Source: an uncultured Luteimonas sp.
Lineage (GTDB): Bacteria > Pseudomonadota > Gammaproteobacteria > Xanthomonadales > Xanthomonadaceae
Assembly (NCBI GenBank): GCA_938008415.1
Contig: CALLKI010000092.1
Coordinates: 1-35,202 of the forward strand
Length of the DNA stretch: 35,202 nt
Reading direction: 5' to 3'
This document shows positions 15,091-22,852 of this stretch, in pieces. The notes beneath the pieces are model-generated. The model was given only the letters and a program-made list of their open reading frames with translations, did no database searches and was not told the DNA's origin. How positions within the stretch are numbered: the stretch's first letter is position 1; the number at the start of each line of letters is the position of its first letter. A program made the translations under genes and the position numbers.

Positions 15091-16856
15091 AGAACACCCG
15101 ACTGCTCGCCTTCCTGTTCGCGCTGCTGCTGGTCCCGTTGCACGCGCCCGCGCGCGATGCCGCCCCGCGGCCGCCGGGCCATGCGATCGCCTCGGCGCAC
15201 GAACTGGCCACGGATGCAGGCTTCGAGGTCCTGCGCGGGGGCGGCAACGCGTTCGACGCCGCGGTTGCGGTCTCGGCGGTGCTGTCGGTGGTCGAGCCGA
15301 TCTCCTCGGGCCTGGGCGGCGGCGGATTCTTCCTGCTGCACGATGCCCGTACCGGCCGCGACATCTTCGTGGACGCGCGCGAGATGGCGCCGCTGTCGGC
15401 GTCCCCCGGGCGCTACCTCACCGCGGACGGCGGGTTCGACCGCGACCGCGCCGAGAACGGACCGTGGGCGGCGGGCATCCCCGGCCTGCCGGCGGCGCTC
15501 GTGCACCTGTCGGAGAAGTACGGCAGGCTGTCGCTTGCGCGCAGCCTGGCGCCGGCGATCCGCATCGCGCGCGAGGGCTTCCCCGTCTATGCCCGCTTCG
15601 CGCGCGGATACCAGGCGCGGCGCGAGGTGATGGAGCGCTATCCCGGCACGCGCGAGGTGTTCCTCGCCGATGGCGCGCCGCCGCGCGAAGGCGCGCTGTT
15701 CCGCCAGCCGGACCTGGCGCGCACGCTGGAACTGCTGGCGGAGAAGGGCTTCGACGGCTTCTACCGGGGCGAGACCGCGGAGAAGCTGGTGGCCGGCGTC
15801 AATGCCGAGGGCGGGCAGTGGACGCTGGAGGAACTGGCCGCCTACGAGGTGAAGGAGCGCGAGCCGATCCGCTTCCGCTACCGCGGCTGGGAGATCGTCA
15901 CCGCGCCGCCGCCGTCCTCCGGCGGCATCGCGCTGGCGCAGATGCTGCAGATCCTGCAGGGCTGGAACCTGCGTGAACTCGACCCGGTCCTGCGCACGCA
16001 CCTGGTCGTCGAGTCCATGCGTCGCGCATTCCGCGACCGCACCTTCTACCTGGGCGATCCCGACTTCACGCGCGTCCCGCAGCGCGTGCTGACCAGTCCC
16101 GACTACGCCGCGGGCCTGCGCGCCACGATCAACCCGGCGAAGGCCACACCCAGCGACCTGCTGTCCGGCGAGCCGACCCCGCTGGAGGACGAGGAGACCA
16201 CGCACTTCTCGATCATCGATGCCGAGGGCAACTTCGTCGCCGCCACCCAGACGGTGAACCTGCTGTTCGGCTCGGGGCTGATCCCGCCGGGCACGGGCGT
16301 GCTGCTCAACAACGAGATGGACGACTTCGCGCTCAAGCCCGGCACGCCCAACGCCTTCGGCGTGATGGGCTACGAGGCCAACGCGGTCGAGCCGCGCAAG
16401 CGCCCGCTCAGTTCGATGACGCCGACGTTCATGCTGTCCGGCGACCGCATCGCCGTGCTCGGCACGCCCGGCGGCAGCCGCATCATCACCATGGTCCTGC
16501 TCGGCGTGCTCGGCTACGACGACGGGCTGGACGCGCAGGCGGTCGCGGCGCTGCCGCGCTTCCACCACCAGTGGATGCCGGACCGGATCGAGGCCGAGAC
16601 CGGCGCGTTCACGCCGGAAGTCGCGCAGGGCCTGCGCGCGCTCGGGCACGTGGTCAACCTGCCCGGCGAGAACGTGGCTGGCGGGCGCGGCTCCAGCCAC
16701 GTCTGGGGCAACCTGCAGACCGTGGCCTGGGACCTGCGCGGCAACACGCTGTCCGCGGGCACCGACCCGCGCAACCCGGTGGGCAGCGGCCGGGTCGAGA
16801 CGGCCGGCGCCGACATCCGCTGCGTGCGTGCCCCGTGCGAGGTGGCGACGCCATGA
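15087..16856 (+). CDS. ggt: Gamma-glutamyltranspeptidase
   Basis: Periplasmic N-terminal-nucleophile hydrolase that cleaves glutathione and other gamma-glutamyl compounds and transfers the gamma-glutamyl group. The 589-aa precursor has a signal peptide (MKNTRLLAFLFALLLVPLHA). It contains SAHELATDAGFEVLRGGGNAFDAAVA, the GLGGGGFFLLHD segment and, after EDEETTHFS, the autocleavage site: Thr371 of TTHFS becomes the nucleophile of the small subunit. KRPLSSMTPT and GTPGGSRI lie in the small subunit. GGAGG is six bases before the ATG. The gene overlaps both neighbours by four bases, so ferredoxin, ggt and the hydrolase form one operon. Confidence 0.96.
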   Translation: MKNTRLLAFLFALLLVPLHAPARDAAPRPPGHAIASAHELATDAGFEVLRGGGNAFDAAVAVSAVLSVVEPISSGLGGGGFFLLHDARTGRDIFVDAREMAPLSASPGRYLTADGGFDRDRAENGPWAAGIPGLPAALVHLSEKYGRLSLARSLAPAIRIAREGFPVYARFARGYQARREVMERYPGTREVFLADGAPPREGALFRQPDLARTLELLAEKGFDGFYRGETAEKLVAGVNAEGGQWTLEELAAYEVKEREPIRFRYRGWEIVTAPPPSSGGIALAQMLQILQGWNLRELDPVLRTHLVVESMRRAFRDRTFYLGDPDFTRVPQRVLTSPDYAAGLRATINPAKATPSDLLSGEPTPLEDEETTHFSIIDAEGNFVAATQTVNLLFGSGLIPPGTGVLLNNEMDDFALKPGTPNAFGVMGYEANAVEPRKRPLSSMTPTFMLSGDRIAVLGTPGGSRIITMVLLGVLGYDDGLDAQAVAALPRFHHQWMPDRIEAETGAFTPEVAQGLRALGHVVNLPGENVAGGRGSSHVWGNLQTVAWDLRGNTLSAGTDPRNPVGSGRVETAGADIRCVRAPCEVATP

Positions 16857-17752
16857 GGCTGTGGTCGATCGAAGGGAATTCCCAGAGGCTCGACGGCGGG
16901 GCGATGTTCGGCAACGCCCCGCGCGCGCTGTGGGCGCGCTGGGCCGAGCCCGATGGCCTCAACCGCATCCGCCTGGCCACGCGCGGGCTGCTGGCCACGT
17001 CGCTCGCCGGGAAAACCGTGCTGTTCGAGGCCGGCATCGGCGCCTTCTTCCCGCCGGAGCTGCGCGAACGCTACGGCGTGGCCGAGGACAGCCACGTGCT
17101 GCTCGACTCGCTGCGCGAGGCCGGCTTCGACCACGCGGACATCGACGTGGTGGTGCTCAGCCACCTGCATTTCGACCATGCCGGCGGCCTGCTCGCGCCG
17201 TGGCGCGAGGGCGCCACGCCGGAACTGCTGTTCCCGAACGCCACCTTCGTGGTGAGCCGCCGGCAGTGGGAGCGCGCGCTGCATCCGCATCCGCGCGACC
17301 GCGCCAGCTACATCCCGGAACTGCCCGGCCTGCTGGAGGCCAGCGGCCGGCTGGAGCTGGTCGACGTGGGACAGGCCACGACGCCGTCGCTGGGCGACGC
17401 GGTGCGCTTCCATTTCAGCGACGGGCACACGCCGGGGATGATGCTGGCCGAGATCACGGGCCCGGCCGCGGAGGATGGACGGCCGCGTGGCGGCGTCGTG
17501 TTCTGCGCCGACCTCGTGCCCGGCGTGCCGTGGGTGCACGTGCCGATCACGATGGGCTACGACCGCTACCCGGAGCTGCTGGTGGACGAGAAGCGCGCGT
17601 TCCTGGAGGACAAGCTCGAGCGCGGCGTGCGCCTGTTCTTCACCCACGACCCGGAATGCGCCGTTGCCGCGGTGGCGCGCGACGCGAAGGGCAGGTTCAC
17701 CGCACAACACGCGCAGCCGCGCCTTTGCAGCGAACCGCTGCCGGCGGGTTGA
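16853..17752 (+). CDS. MBL-fold metallo-hydrolase
   Basis: A 299-aa zinc hydrolase of the metallo-beta-lactamase superfamily. The metal motif HLHFDH is at His104-His109, followed by GGL. Further ligands are expected at SDGHTPGM, in VVFCADLVPG and at FTHDPE near the C terminus. There is no signal peptide, so it should act in the cytoplasm. The layout resembles lactonase, AHL-acylhydrolase or glyoxalase-like members, but the substrate is unknown. The ATG overlaps the ggt stop by four bases and GAGGTGG lies upstream. Its position suggests a link to gamma-glutamyl or glutathione metabolism, which is inference. Confidence 0.88.
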   Translation: MRLWSIEGNSQRLDGGAMFGNAPRALWARWAEPDGLNRIRLATRGLLATSLAGKTVLFEAGIGAFFPPELRERYGVAEDSHVLLDSLREAGFDHADIDVVVLSHLHFDHAGGLLAPWREGATPELLFPNATFVVSRRQWERALHPHPRDRASYIPELPGLLEASGRLELVDVGQATTPSLGDAVRFHFSDGHTPGMMLAEITGPAAEDGRPRGGVVFCADLVPGVPWVHVPITMGYDRYPELLVDEKRAFLEDKLERGVRLFFTHDPECAVAAVARDAKGRFTAQHAQPRLCSEPLPAG

Positions 17753-17764
17753 TGCCGGCAGCGG
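17735..17764 (+). terminator. Hairpin over the stop of the metallo-hydrolase gene
   Basis: Arms CCGCTGCCGGC (17735-17745) and its complement (17754-17764) flank an eight-base loop that contains the TGA stop. There is no T-run. It closes the ferredoxin-ggt-hydrolase operon. Confidence 0.55.
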
Positions 17765-17868
17765 CACCGGGATGGCCCGGGTGCGGCAGGTCCGGCGCAT
17801 GGTTCCGGCGCGTGGCGCCATGATCCGGCGTGGCCCGCGCCCGCATGGCAACGGTGTCCGGAACCTGC

Positions 17869-17888
17869 CCGGTTTTACGTAACCGGTT
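17869..17888. promoter_or_regulatory. Nested palindromes upstream of the ACP operon
   Basis: CCGGTT (17869-17874) and AACCGG (17881-17886) are inverted around six bases. Inside and overlapping are the perfect palindromes TTACGTAA (17875-17882) and AACCGGTT (17881-17888). The block stands out as AT-containing in a GC-rich intergenic region. It lies just upstream of a TATGCT -10-like box at 17913-17918. It is a candidate operator; the binding protein is unknown. Confidence 0.4.
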
Positions 17889-17948
17889 GTGGAGGTGCGC
17901 CGGTGCAACGGCTATGCTGGCGCGGGGGATCCAACCGGAAACGTGGAC

Positions 17949-18206
17949 ATGATGCCGATCGAAGAAATCCGATCGTCGGTGCAGGAATTCATCCTGCAGC
18001 GCTTTCCCGTCGTCAGGGCGCAGGGTCTGTCTGCGGACGACTCGCTGCTTGACCTCGGGATCGTCGATTCCCTCGGCGTGCTCGAGATCGTGACCTTCAT
18101 CGAGGAGACCTTCGGCGTCGTGCTGTCGGACGAGGAAATGGTGGCCGAGAACTTCGCCTCGGTCTCGGCGATGGCCGAACTGGTCCGGAGCAAGCTGGCG
18201 GCGTGA
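17949..18206 (+). CDS. Acyl carrier protein
   Basis: An 85-aa free-standing carrier protein. The four-helix ACP pattern is clear, with the phosphopantetheine site Ser41 in GIVDSLGVLEIV and a recognition helix ending in FIEETFGVVLSDEEM. It is dissimilar enough from AcpP to be pathway-specific. Two ATG codons stand in tandem (17949 and 17952) and either may be used; upstream frame-open sequence has no domain. Its stop overlaps the GTG of the ligase (GTGA). I infer that the ligase loads it, making it the carrier of the four-gene unit. Confidence 0.88.
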   Translation: MMPIEEIRSSVQEFILQRFPVVRAQGLSADDSLLDLGIVDSLGVLEIVTFIEETFGVVLSDEEMVAENFASVSAMAELVRSKLAA

Positions 18207-19789
18207 CGATGTGTACGCTCGTCCATCACATGCTCCGCGACAGCGCGGAGCGGCATGGCGACAGGGAAGCGCTGGTCCACAGGGAAGAACGGCTGGGATT
18301 CGCCTCGTTCTGGCGCGCCACGGACGCGCTGGGCAACGGCCTGCGCGAGGCCGGCGTCCGCCGCGGTGACCGCGTCGGCGTGCTGCTCGAGCCATCGGTC
18401 CCGCTGGCAACCTCGCTGTTCGCCATCCCGGCGGCGGGCGGCGCGTTCGTCCCGATCCACCACTCGCTGTTCCCGGAGCAGGTGGAGCACGTGGTCCGCG
18501 ACAGCGGCATGGTCGGCCTGGTCACCGATGCGGCGCGCTTCCGCCGGCTGCTGCCGGTGCTGCAGGGATGCCCCGACCTGCGCTTCGTGGTGCTGGTGGG
18601 GCGCGGTGGCGACGTGGAGCCGTCGCGGCTTGCTGTGCACGATTACGGCGACCTGTGCGCGGGGCCTGCCCGGGCAGGCGACAGCCCGTGCATCGACCGC
18701 GACCTCGCCGCGATCCTCTACACCTCCGGCTCCACCGGCCGCCCCAAGGGCGTGATGCTGAGCCACGCGAACATCATCGCCGGCGCCGAGATCGTGTCCG
18801 AATACCTGTCCATCGGCCCGGACGACCGCATCCTCGCGGTGCTGCCCTTCAGCTTCGATGCCGGGCTCAACCAGCTCACGACCTCGGTGCTGCGTGGCGG
18901 CACCTGCGTGCTGATGAAGTTCCTGTTCGCGCGCGAGATCGTCACCATGCTCGCGCGCGAGCGGATCACCGGCCTGGCCGGCGTGCCGCCGCTGTGGAAC
19001 CTGATCGCGCAGGACAGCTCCGGGCTGGCGCAGACGCCGCTGCCGCACCTGCGCTACATCACCAACACCGGCGGCGCGCTGCCGCTGCCCACGCTCGAGC
19101 GCCTGCGCGCGACGCTGCCGGGTACCGACGTGGTGCTGATGTACGGCCTGACCGAGGCCTTCCGTTCGACCTGGTTGCCACCATCCGAGCTCGACCGGCG
19201 GCCGACCTCGATCGGCAAGGCGATCCCGAACACCGAGATCCTGGTGCTCGACGGGAACGGGCGTCCCTGCGCGCCGGGTGAAATCGGCGAGCTGGTCCAC
19301 CGTGGCCCGACCGTTTCCATGGGCTACTGGGGGCTTCCGGAGCAGACCGCACGGGTGCTGCGTCCCAACCCGCTGGCGCCGCCGGGATCCGCCGGCGAGC
19401 TGGTGTGCTTCTCCGGCGACCTGGTGAAGATGGACGAGGAAGGTTTCCTGTACTTCGTCGGCCGCCGCGACAACCAGATCAAGAGTTCCGGCTTCCGGAT
19501 CAGCCCCACCGAGGTCGAGCAGGCGTTGTGCCGTGCCGGCCCGCTGCGCGACGCCGCGGTGATCGGCGTGCCCGACGGGATGCTGGGGCAGAAGATCAAG
19601 GCGTTCGTGGTGCCACGCGAGGGTGCGCAGGTCGATCCCGACGGCCTGCTGACGGCGGTCGCCACGCTGTTGCCGCGGCACATGGTGCCGCACATGGTCG
19701 AGGTGGTGGACGACCTGCCCAAGACCACGAGCGGGAAGATCGACTATCCCGCGCTGCGCCGGCGCGAGGAGGCGCGCGATGGCGGCTGA
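18203..19789 (+). CDS. AMP-forming acyl/amino-acid ligase, ACP-linked
   Basis: A 528-aa member of the ANL adenylating superfamily. It activates a carboxylate with ATP and transfers it to a thiol, here probably the adjacent ACP. The P-loop-like motif YTSGSTGRPKG is at residues 173-183. YGLTEAFRST, the hinge region GRRDNQIKSSGFRISPTEVE and the catalytic-Lys motif TTSGKIDYP follow. It resembles the ligases named 'exosortase A system-associated' (TIGR03098 as I recall) that pair with a PLP decarboxylase, but no exosortase gene is visible here. Start GTG at 18203 overlaps the ACP stop; ATG 18209 is an alternative. It overlaps the decarboxylase by 11 bases. Confidence 0.87.
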   Translation: MTMCTLVHHMLRDSAERHGDREALVHREERLGFASFWRATDALGNGLREAGVRRGDRVGVLLEPSVPLATSLFAIPAAGGAFVPIHHSLFPEQVEHVVRDSGMVGLVTDAARFRRLLPVLQGCPDLRFVVLVGRGGDVEPSRLAVHDYGDLCAGPARAGDSPCIDRDLAAILYTSGSTGRPKGVMLSHANIIAGAEIVSEYLSIGPDDRILAVLPFSFDAGLNQLTTSVLRGGTCVLMKFLFAREIVTMLARERITGLAGVPPLWNLIAQDSSGLAQTPLPHLRYITNTGGALPLPTLERLRATLPGTDVVLMYGLTEAFRSTWLPPSELDRRPTSIGKAIPNTEILVLDGNGRPCAPGEIGELVHRGPTVSMGYWGLPEQTARVLRPNPLAPPGSAGELVCFSGDLVKMDEEGFLYFVGRRDNQIKSSGFRISPTEVEQALCRAGPLRDAAVIGVPDGMLGQKIKAFVVPREGAQVDPDGLLTAVATLLPRHMVPHMVEVVDDLPKTTSGKIDYPALRRREEARDGG

Positions 19790-21113
19790 GCTGCCCGCGC
19801 ATGGCGGCGGCCACGTGCGCGACCTCGTGTCCCGGCACTTCGCCTGCGCGGACGGGCAGCTGGTGATCGGCGGCGTGCCGGTTTCCGCGCTCGTCGCCCG
19901 CCACGGGACGCCGCTGTACGTGTACGACATGTCGGTGGTCCGCCGGCAGTGGCAACTGCTGCGCGACACGCTGCCCGCGCGGTTCGGCGCGTTCTATTCG
20001 GTCAAGGCCAACCCGGCGCAGGTGCTCCTGCGGTTCTTCGTCGCCCGGGGCGCCGGCCTCGAGGTCGCCTCCGCCGGGGAGCTGCACCAGGCCCTGGCCG
20101 CGGGATGCCCCGCCGAACGCATCGTGTTCGCCGGCCCGGGCAAGCGCGAGGAGGAACTGGCGCTGGCGCTCGATGCCGGCATCGGCGAGATCCACGTCGA
20201 ATCGGCCACCGAGGCGCGGCGCATCGCCGCGCTCGCCGCGTCGCGCGGCCGTCCCGCGCGCATCGCGCTGCGGGTCAATCCCGCCGCCGCGGTGGAAGGC
20301 GGCGGCATGCGGATGGGCGGGCGCGCGGTGCAGTTCGGGATCGACGAGGACCAGCTCGACGATGTGCTCGGCTGGCTGGCGGGAGAGCGCTGGCTGCGCC
20401 TGGTCGGCCTGCACCTGTTCATGGGCACGCAGATCCTCGACCATGGCACGCTGCTGGCGCAGTACGCGGCGGGGCTGGACATCGCACGCCGGATCGCGCC
20501 GGCCTGCGCGGACGGGCTGGAGACCCTGGATTTCGGCGGTGGCTGGGGCGTACCGTACTTCGCGCACGAGCGGCGGCTGGACACCGATGCCCTGCGCGCG
20601 GGACTGGCGGAACTGGTGGAAGGCATCGCCACGGACCCGGTGTTCGCGCGCACGCGGTTCTTCGTGGAGCCGGGACGCTTCCTGGTGGCGGAGGCGGGCG
20701 TGTACCTGGCCGGTGTGGTGGACGTGAAGACTTCTCGCGGGAAGACCTTCGTGGTGGTCGATGGCGGCATGCACCAGCATCTGGCCGCGTCGGGCAACCT
20801 CGGGCAGACGATCAAGCGCAACTTCCCGCTGGCGGTGGTGAACCGCCTCGACAGCGCGCCTTCGGGCGCGGTGGACGTGGTCGGGCCGCTGTGCACGCCG
20901 CTGGACACCCTGGCGCGCGCCGTGGAGCTGCCGCAGGCCGCCGTCGGCGACATCGTCGGCGTGTTCCAGTCGGGGGCCTACGGGCGATCGGCCAGTCCGC
21001 TCGGGTTCCTGGGCCATCCCGCGCCGCCCGAGGTGGCGGTGGAGGACGGCCGTGACCGTCTGGTGCGACGGAGGGGACGGGTGGAGGACTGGCTCGCGGA
21101 CCAGATGATCTGA
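19779..21113 (+). CDS. Group IV (alanine-racemase-fold) PLP decarboxylase
   Basis: A 444-aa enzyme of the diaminopimelate/ornithine decarboxylase fold, with an alanine-racemase-like barrel and a C-terminal beta domain. The PLP lysine is Lys76 in FYSVKANP. Other marks are GAGLEVASAGEL, GLHLFMGTQI, the phosphate-binding DFGGGWGVPYF and FFVEPGRFLVAEAG. GPLCTPLDTLA contains the active-site Cys and Asp, and FQSGAYGRSAS follows. It is not lysA-like in context: the 11-base overlap with the ligase ties it to the ACP pathway. It may decarboxylate a free amino acid or an ACP-bound aminoacyl group. Similar proteins are annotated as exosortase A-associated decarboxylases (TIGR03099 as I recall). Confidence 0.87.
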   Translation: MAAELPAHGGGHVRDLVSRHFACADGQLVIGGVPVSALVARHGTPLYVYDMSVVRRQWQLLRDTLPARFGAFYSVKANPAQVLLRFFVARGAGLEVASAGELHQALAAGCPAERIVFAGPGKREEELALALDAGIGEIHVESATEARRIAALAASRGRPARIALRVNPAAAVEGGGMRMGGRAVQFGIDEDQLDDVLGWLAGERWLRLVGLHLFMGTQILDHGTLLAQYAAGLDIARRIAPACADGLETLDFGGGWGVPYFAHERRLDTDALRAGLAELVEGIATDPVFARTRFFVEPGRFLVAEAGVYLAGVVDVKTSRGKTFVVVDGGMHQHLAASGNLGQTIKRNFPLAVVNRLDSAPSGAVDVVGPLCTPLDTLARAVELPQAAVGDIVGVFQSGAYGRSASPLGFLGHPAPPEVAVEDGRDRLVRRRGRVEDWLADQMI

Positions 21114-21135
21114 CGCGGGCGCGGAGCAGGAAGCC

Positions 21136-22065
21136 ATGCCGACCGTCGAGACACTGACGCCCGCGCTGCTGGACGAAGTCCTGCCGCTGCTGCGGCGGCT
21201 CAACCCGGCCATGCACGCGTACCGCTGGCGGCTGGCGTTCGACGGGCGCTGGCATCCGGACGACGGCACGAGCGGCTGCGTGCTGCTGGAAGGCGGGCGC
21301 CCGGTCGGGGTCATGGGCATGCTGTTCTCCGAGCGCGACATCGGCGGGCGCCGCATGCCGTTCTGCAACCTGCACAGCTGGTACGTCGAGCCGGAACACC
21401 GTGCCCACAGCCTGCTGCTGCTGCGCCGGGCGCTGGCCCTGCGCGATTGCACGCTCACCGACTTCTCGGCCTCGCCGCGTGTGGTGGAGATCTGCCGGCG
21501 GCTCGGTTTCCGGGTCCTCGATGATGCGGTGGTCGCGGTCCCGGCCGTGCCCTGGCCGCGCCCGCGTGCGGCGGCCGTCGAGGAACTGGACGCGACGCGG
21601 GCCGCGCAGGTGCTGGATGCGCAGGCCCTGCGCCTGTTCCATGACCACCTGGGCATCGACTGCGTGCAGCTGTGGCTGCACGATGGCAATGGCGGCTGCC
21701 TGCTCACCGGCTCGATCCAGCGGCTCGGCCGCTTCACCTGCCTCAACCTGCACCACATCGGCGACCGGGCGCTGTTCGCCCGGCATCACGCCGCGTTCCG
21801 CGCCTGGATGCGCGGCAGGGGGCTGCACGTCGCGATCGCCTGCTCGCGGCTGCTGGCGGGCACGCGGCTGCCGTTCTCCATGAAGCTGCGCAGCAACGTG
21901 AAGCTCTACCGGCCGGCCGGCGACGTGCCGGCGGAGGCGGTCGACGCGCTGTACACGGAAATGCCGCTGCTGAAGCTGCCCGTCGAGATCACGGCGGTCG
22001 GCCGGTTGCGTGCGGCGCTGGCGCGCTGGACGCCCGGGGCGCGCGTGGTCGCGGAGGCCGGCTGA
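21136..22065 (+). CDS. GNAT-like acyltransferase
   Basis: A 309-aa protein. The N-terminal half has the GNAT pattern: a GCVLLEGGRPVGVMGMLFSE strand pair, FCNLHSWYVEPEHRAHSLLLLRRAL with the expected acyl-CoA loop in degenerate form, then ICRRLGFRVLDD. The C-terminal half (from about residue 150) may be a second, decayed GNAT-like domain. AGGAAG lies shortly before the ATG. It starts 22 bases after the decarboxylase on the same strand and is therefore probably its fourth partner, acylating the amine product or moving the ACP-bound group. That role is inference. It ends seven bases from the convergent upp stop, with no visible terminator. Confidence 0.75.
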   Translation: MPTVETLTPALLDEVLPLLRRLNPAMHAYRWRLAFDGRWHPDDGTSGCVLLEGGRPVGVMGMLFSERDIGGRRMPFCNLHSWYVEPEHRAHSLLLLRRALALRDCTLTDFSASPRVVEICRRLGFRVLDDAVVAVPAVPWPRPRAAAVEELDATRAAQVLDAQALRLFHDHLGIDCVQLWLHDGNGGCLLTGSIQRLGRFTCLNLHHIGDRALFARHHAAFRAWMRGRGLHVAIACSRLLAGTRLPFSMKLRSNVKLYRPAGDVPAEAVDALYTEMPLLKLPVEITAVGRLRAALARWTPGARVVAEAG

Positions 22066-22072
22066 ACCGGCG

Positions 22073-22705
22073 TCAGTCCACCCGCGTGCCGAAGATGCGG
22101 TCGCCGGCGTCGCCCAGGCCCGGCAGGATGTAGCCCTTGTCGTTGAGCCGCTCGTCGATCGCGGCGGTGTAGACCTCGACGTCCGGGTGCGCGGACTCCA
22201 GCGCGCGCAGGCCCTCGGGCGCGGCCACCAGGAAGATGCCCTTCACCCGGCGCACGCCGGCGCGCCTGAGCATGTCGATGGTGGCGATCAGGGTGCCACC
22301 GGTGGCGAGCATGGGGTCGAGCACCAGCGCGTCGCGCTCGTCCAGCCTGCCGACCAGGCGTTCGAAGTAGGGCACCGGCTGCAGGGTCTCCTCGTCGCGC
22401 TGCAGGCCGACCACGCTGACCTTGGCCGCAGGGATCAGCGCAAGCACGCCGGGCAGCATGCCCAGCCCCGCGCGCAGGATCGGCACCAGGGTGATCTTGG
22501 CGCCGGCGATGCGCCGCACCGTCACCGGGCCGGCCCAGCCCTGCTGCACCACTTCCTCGGTCTCGAGGTCCGCCGTGGCCTCGTAGGCCAGCAGCGTGCC
22601 CAGCTCGGTGACCAGCTCGCGGAAGTCCTTGGTGCTGAGGCTGGCGTCGCGCAGCAGGCCGATCTTGTGCTGGACCAGCGGGTGGCGGACTTCGACGGTC
22701 TTCAT
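22073..22705 (-). CDS. upp: Uracil phosphoribosyltransferase
   Basis: Salvages uracil by transferring it to PRPP, giving UMP. The 210-aa protein has normal length. Family marks are the start VEVRHPLVQHKIGLLRD, LVPILRAGLGMLPGVLALIP, the PRPP loop DPMLATGGTLIATID, and the uracil-binding C-terminal AAIDERLNDKGYILPGLGDAGDRIFGT. A TAGACT -10-like box (22735-22740) lies 30 bases before the ATG. Confidence 0.97.
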   Translation of the reverse strand: MKTVEVRHPLVQHKIGLLRDASLSTKDFRELVTELGTLLAYEATADLETEEVVQQGWAGPVTVRRIAGAKITLVPILRAGLGMLPGVLALIPAAKVSVVGLQRDEETLQPVPYFERLVGRLDERDALVLDPMLATGGTLIATIDMLRRAGVRRVKGIFLVAAPEGLRALESAHPDVEVYTAAIDERLNDKGYILPGLGDAGDRIFGTRVD

Positions 22706-22734
22706 TTCCGGTGGCGGCAATCCGGGCCGGCAGT

Positions 22735-22740
22735 AGTCTA
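22735..22740 (-). promoter_or_regulatory. -10-like box TAGACT for upp
   Basis: TAGACT on the minus strand lies 30 bases before the upp ATG. The -35 region is weak. Confidence 0.3.
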
Positions 22741-22852
22741 CCCGGCGCGGCGGATCCAGATGAATGGGAGGAGCGGTCCGGCGGAGGGTTGCAATCACCG
22801 CCATGCGGTGTTTCATTGCCTTTCGACTGGTCCCACGGGGGAGGGCGAGGCA

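Noticed and set aside
18203..21113. Exosortase A / PEP-CTERM polysaccharide locus
   Set aside because: The ligase and decarboxylase resemble enzymes named after that system, but no exosortase, PEP-CTERM protein, glycosyltransferase or chain-length regulator occurs in the window.
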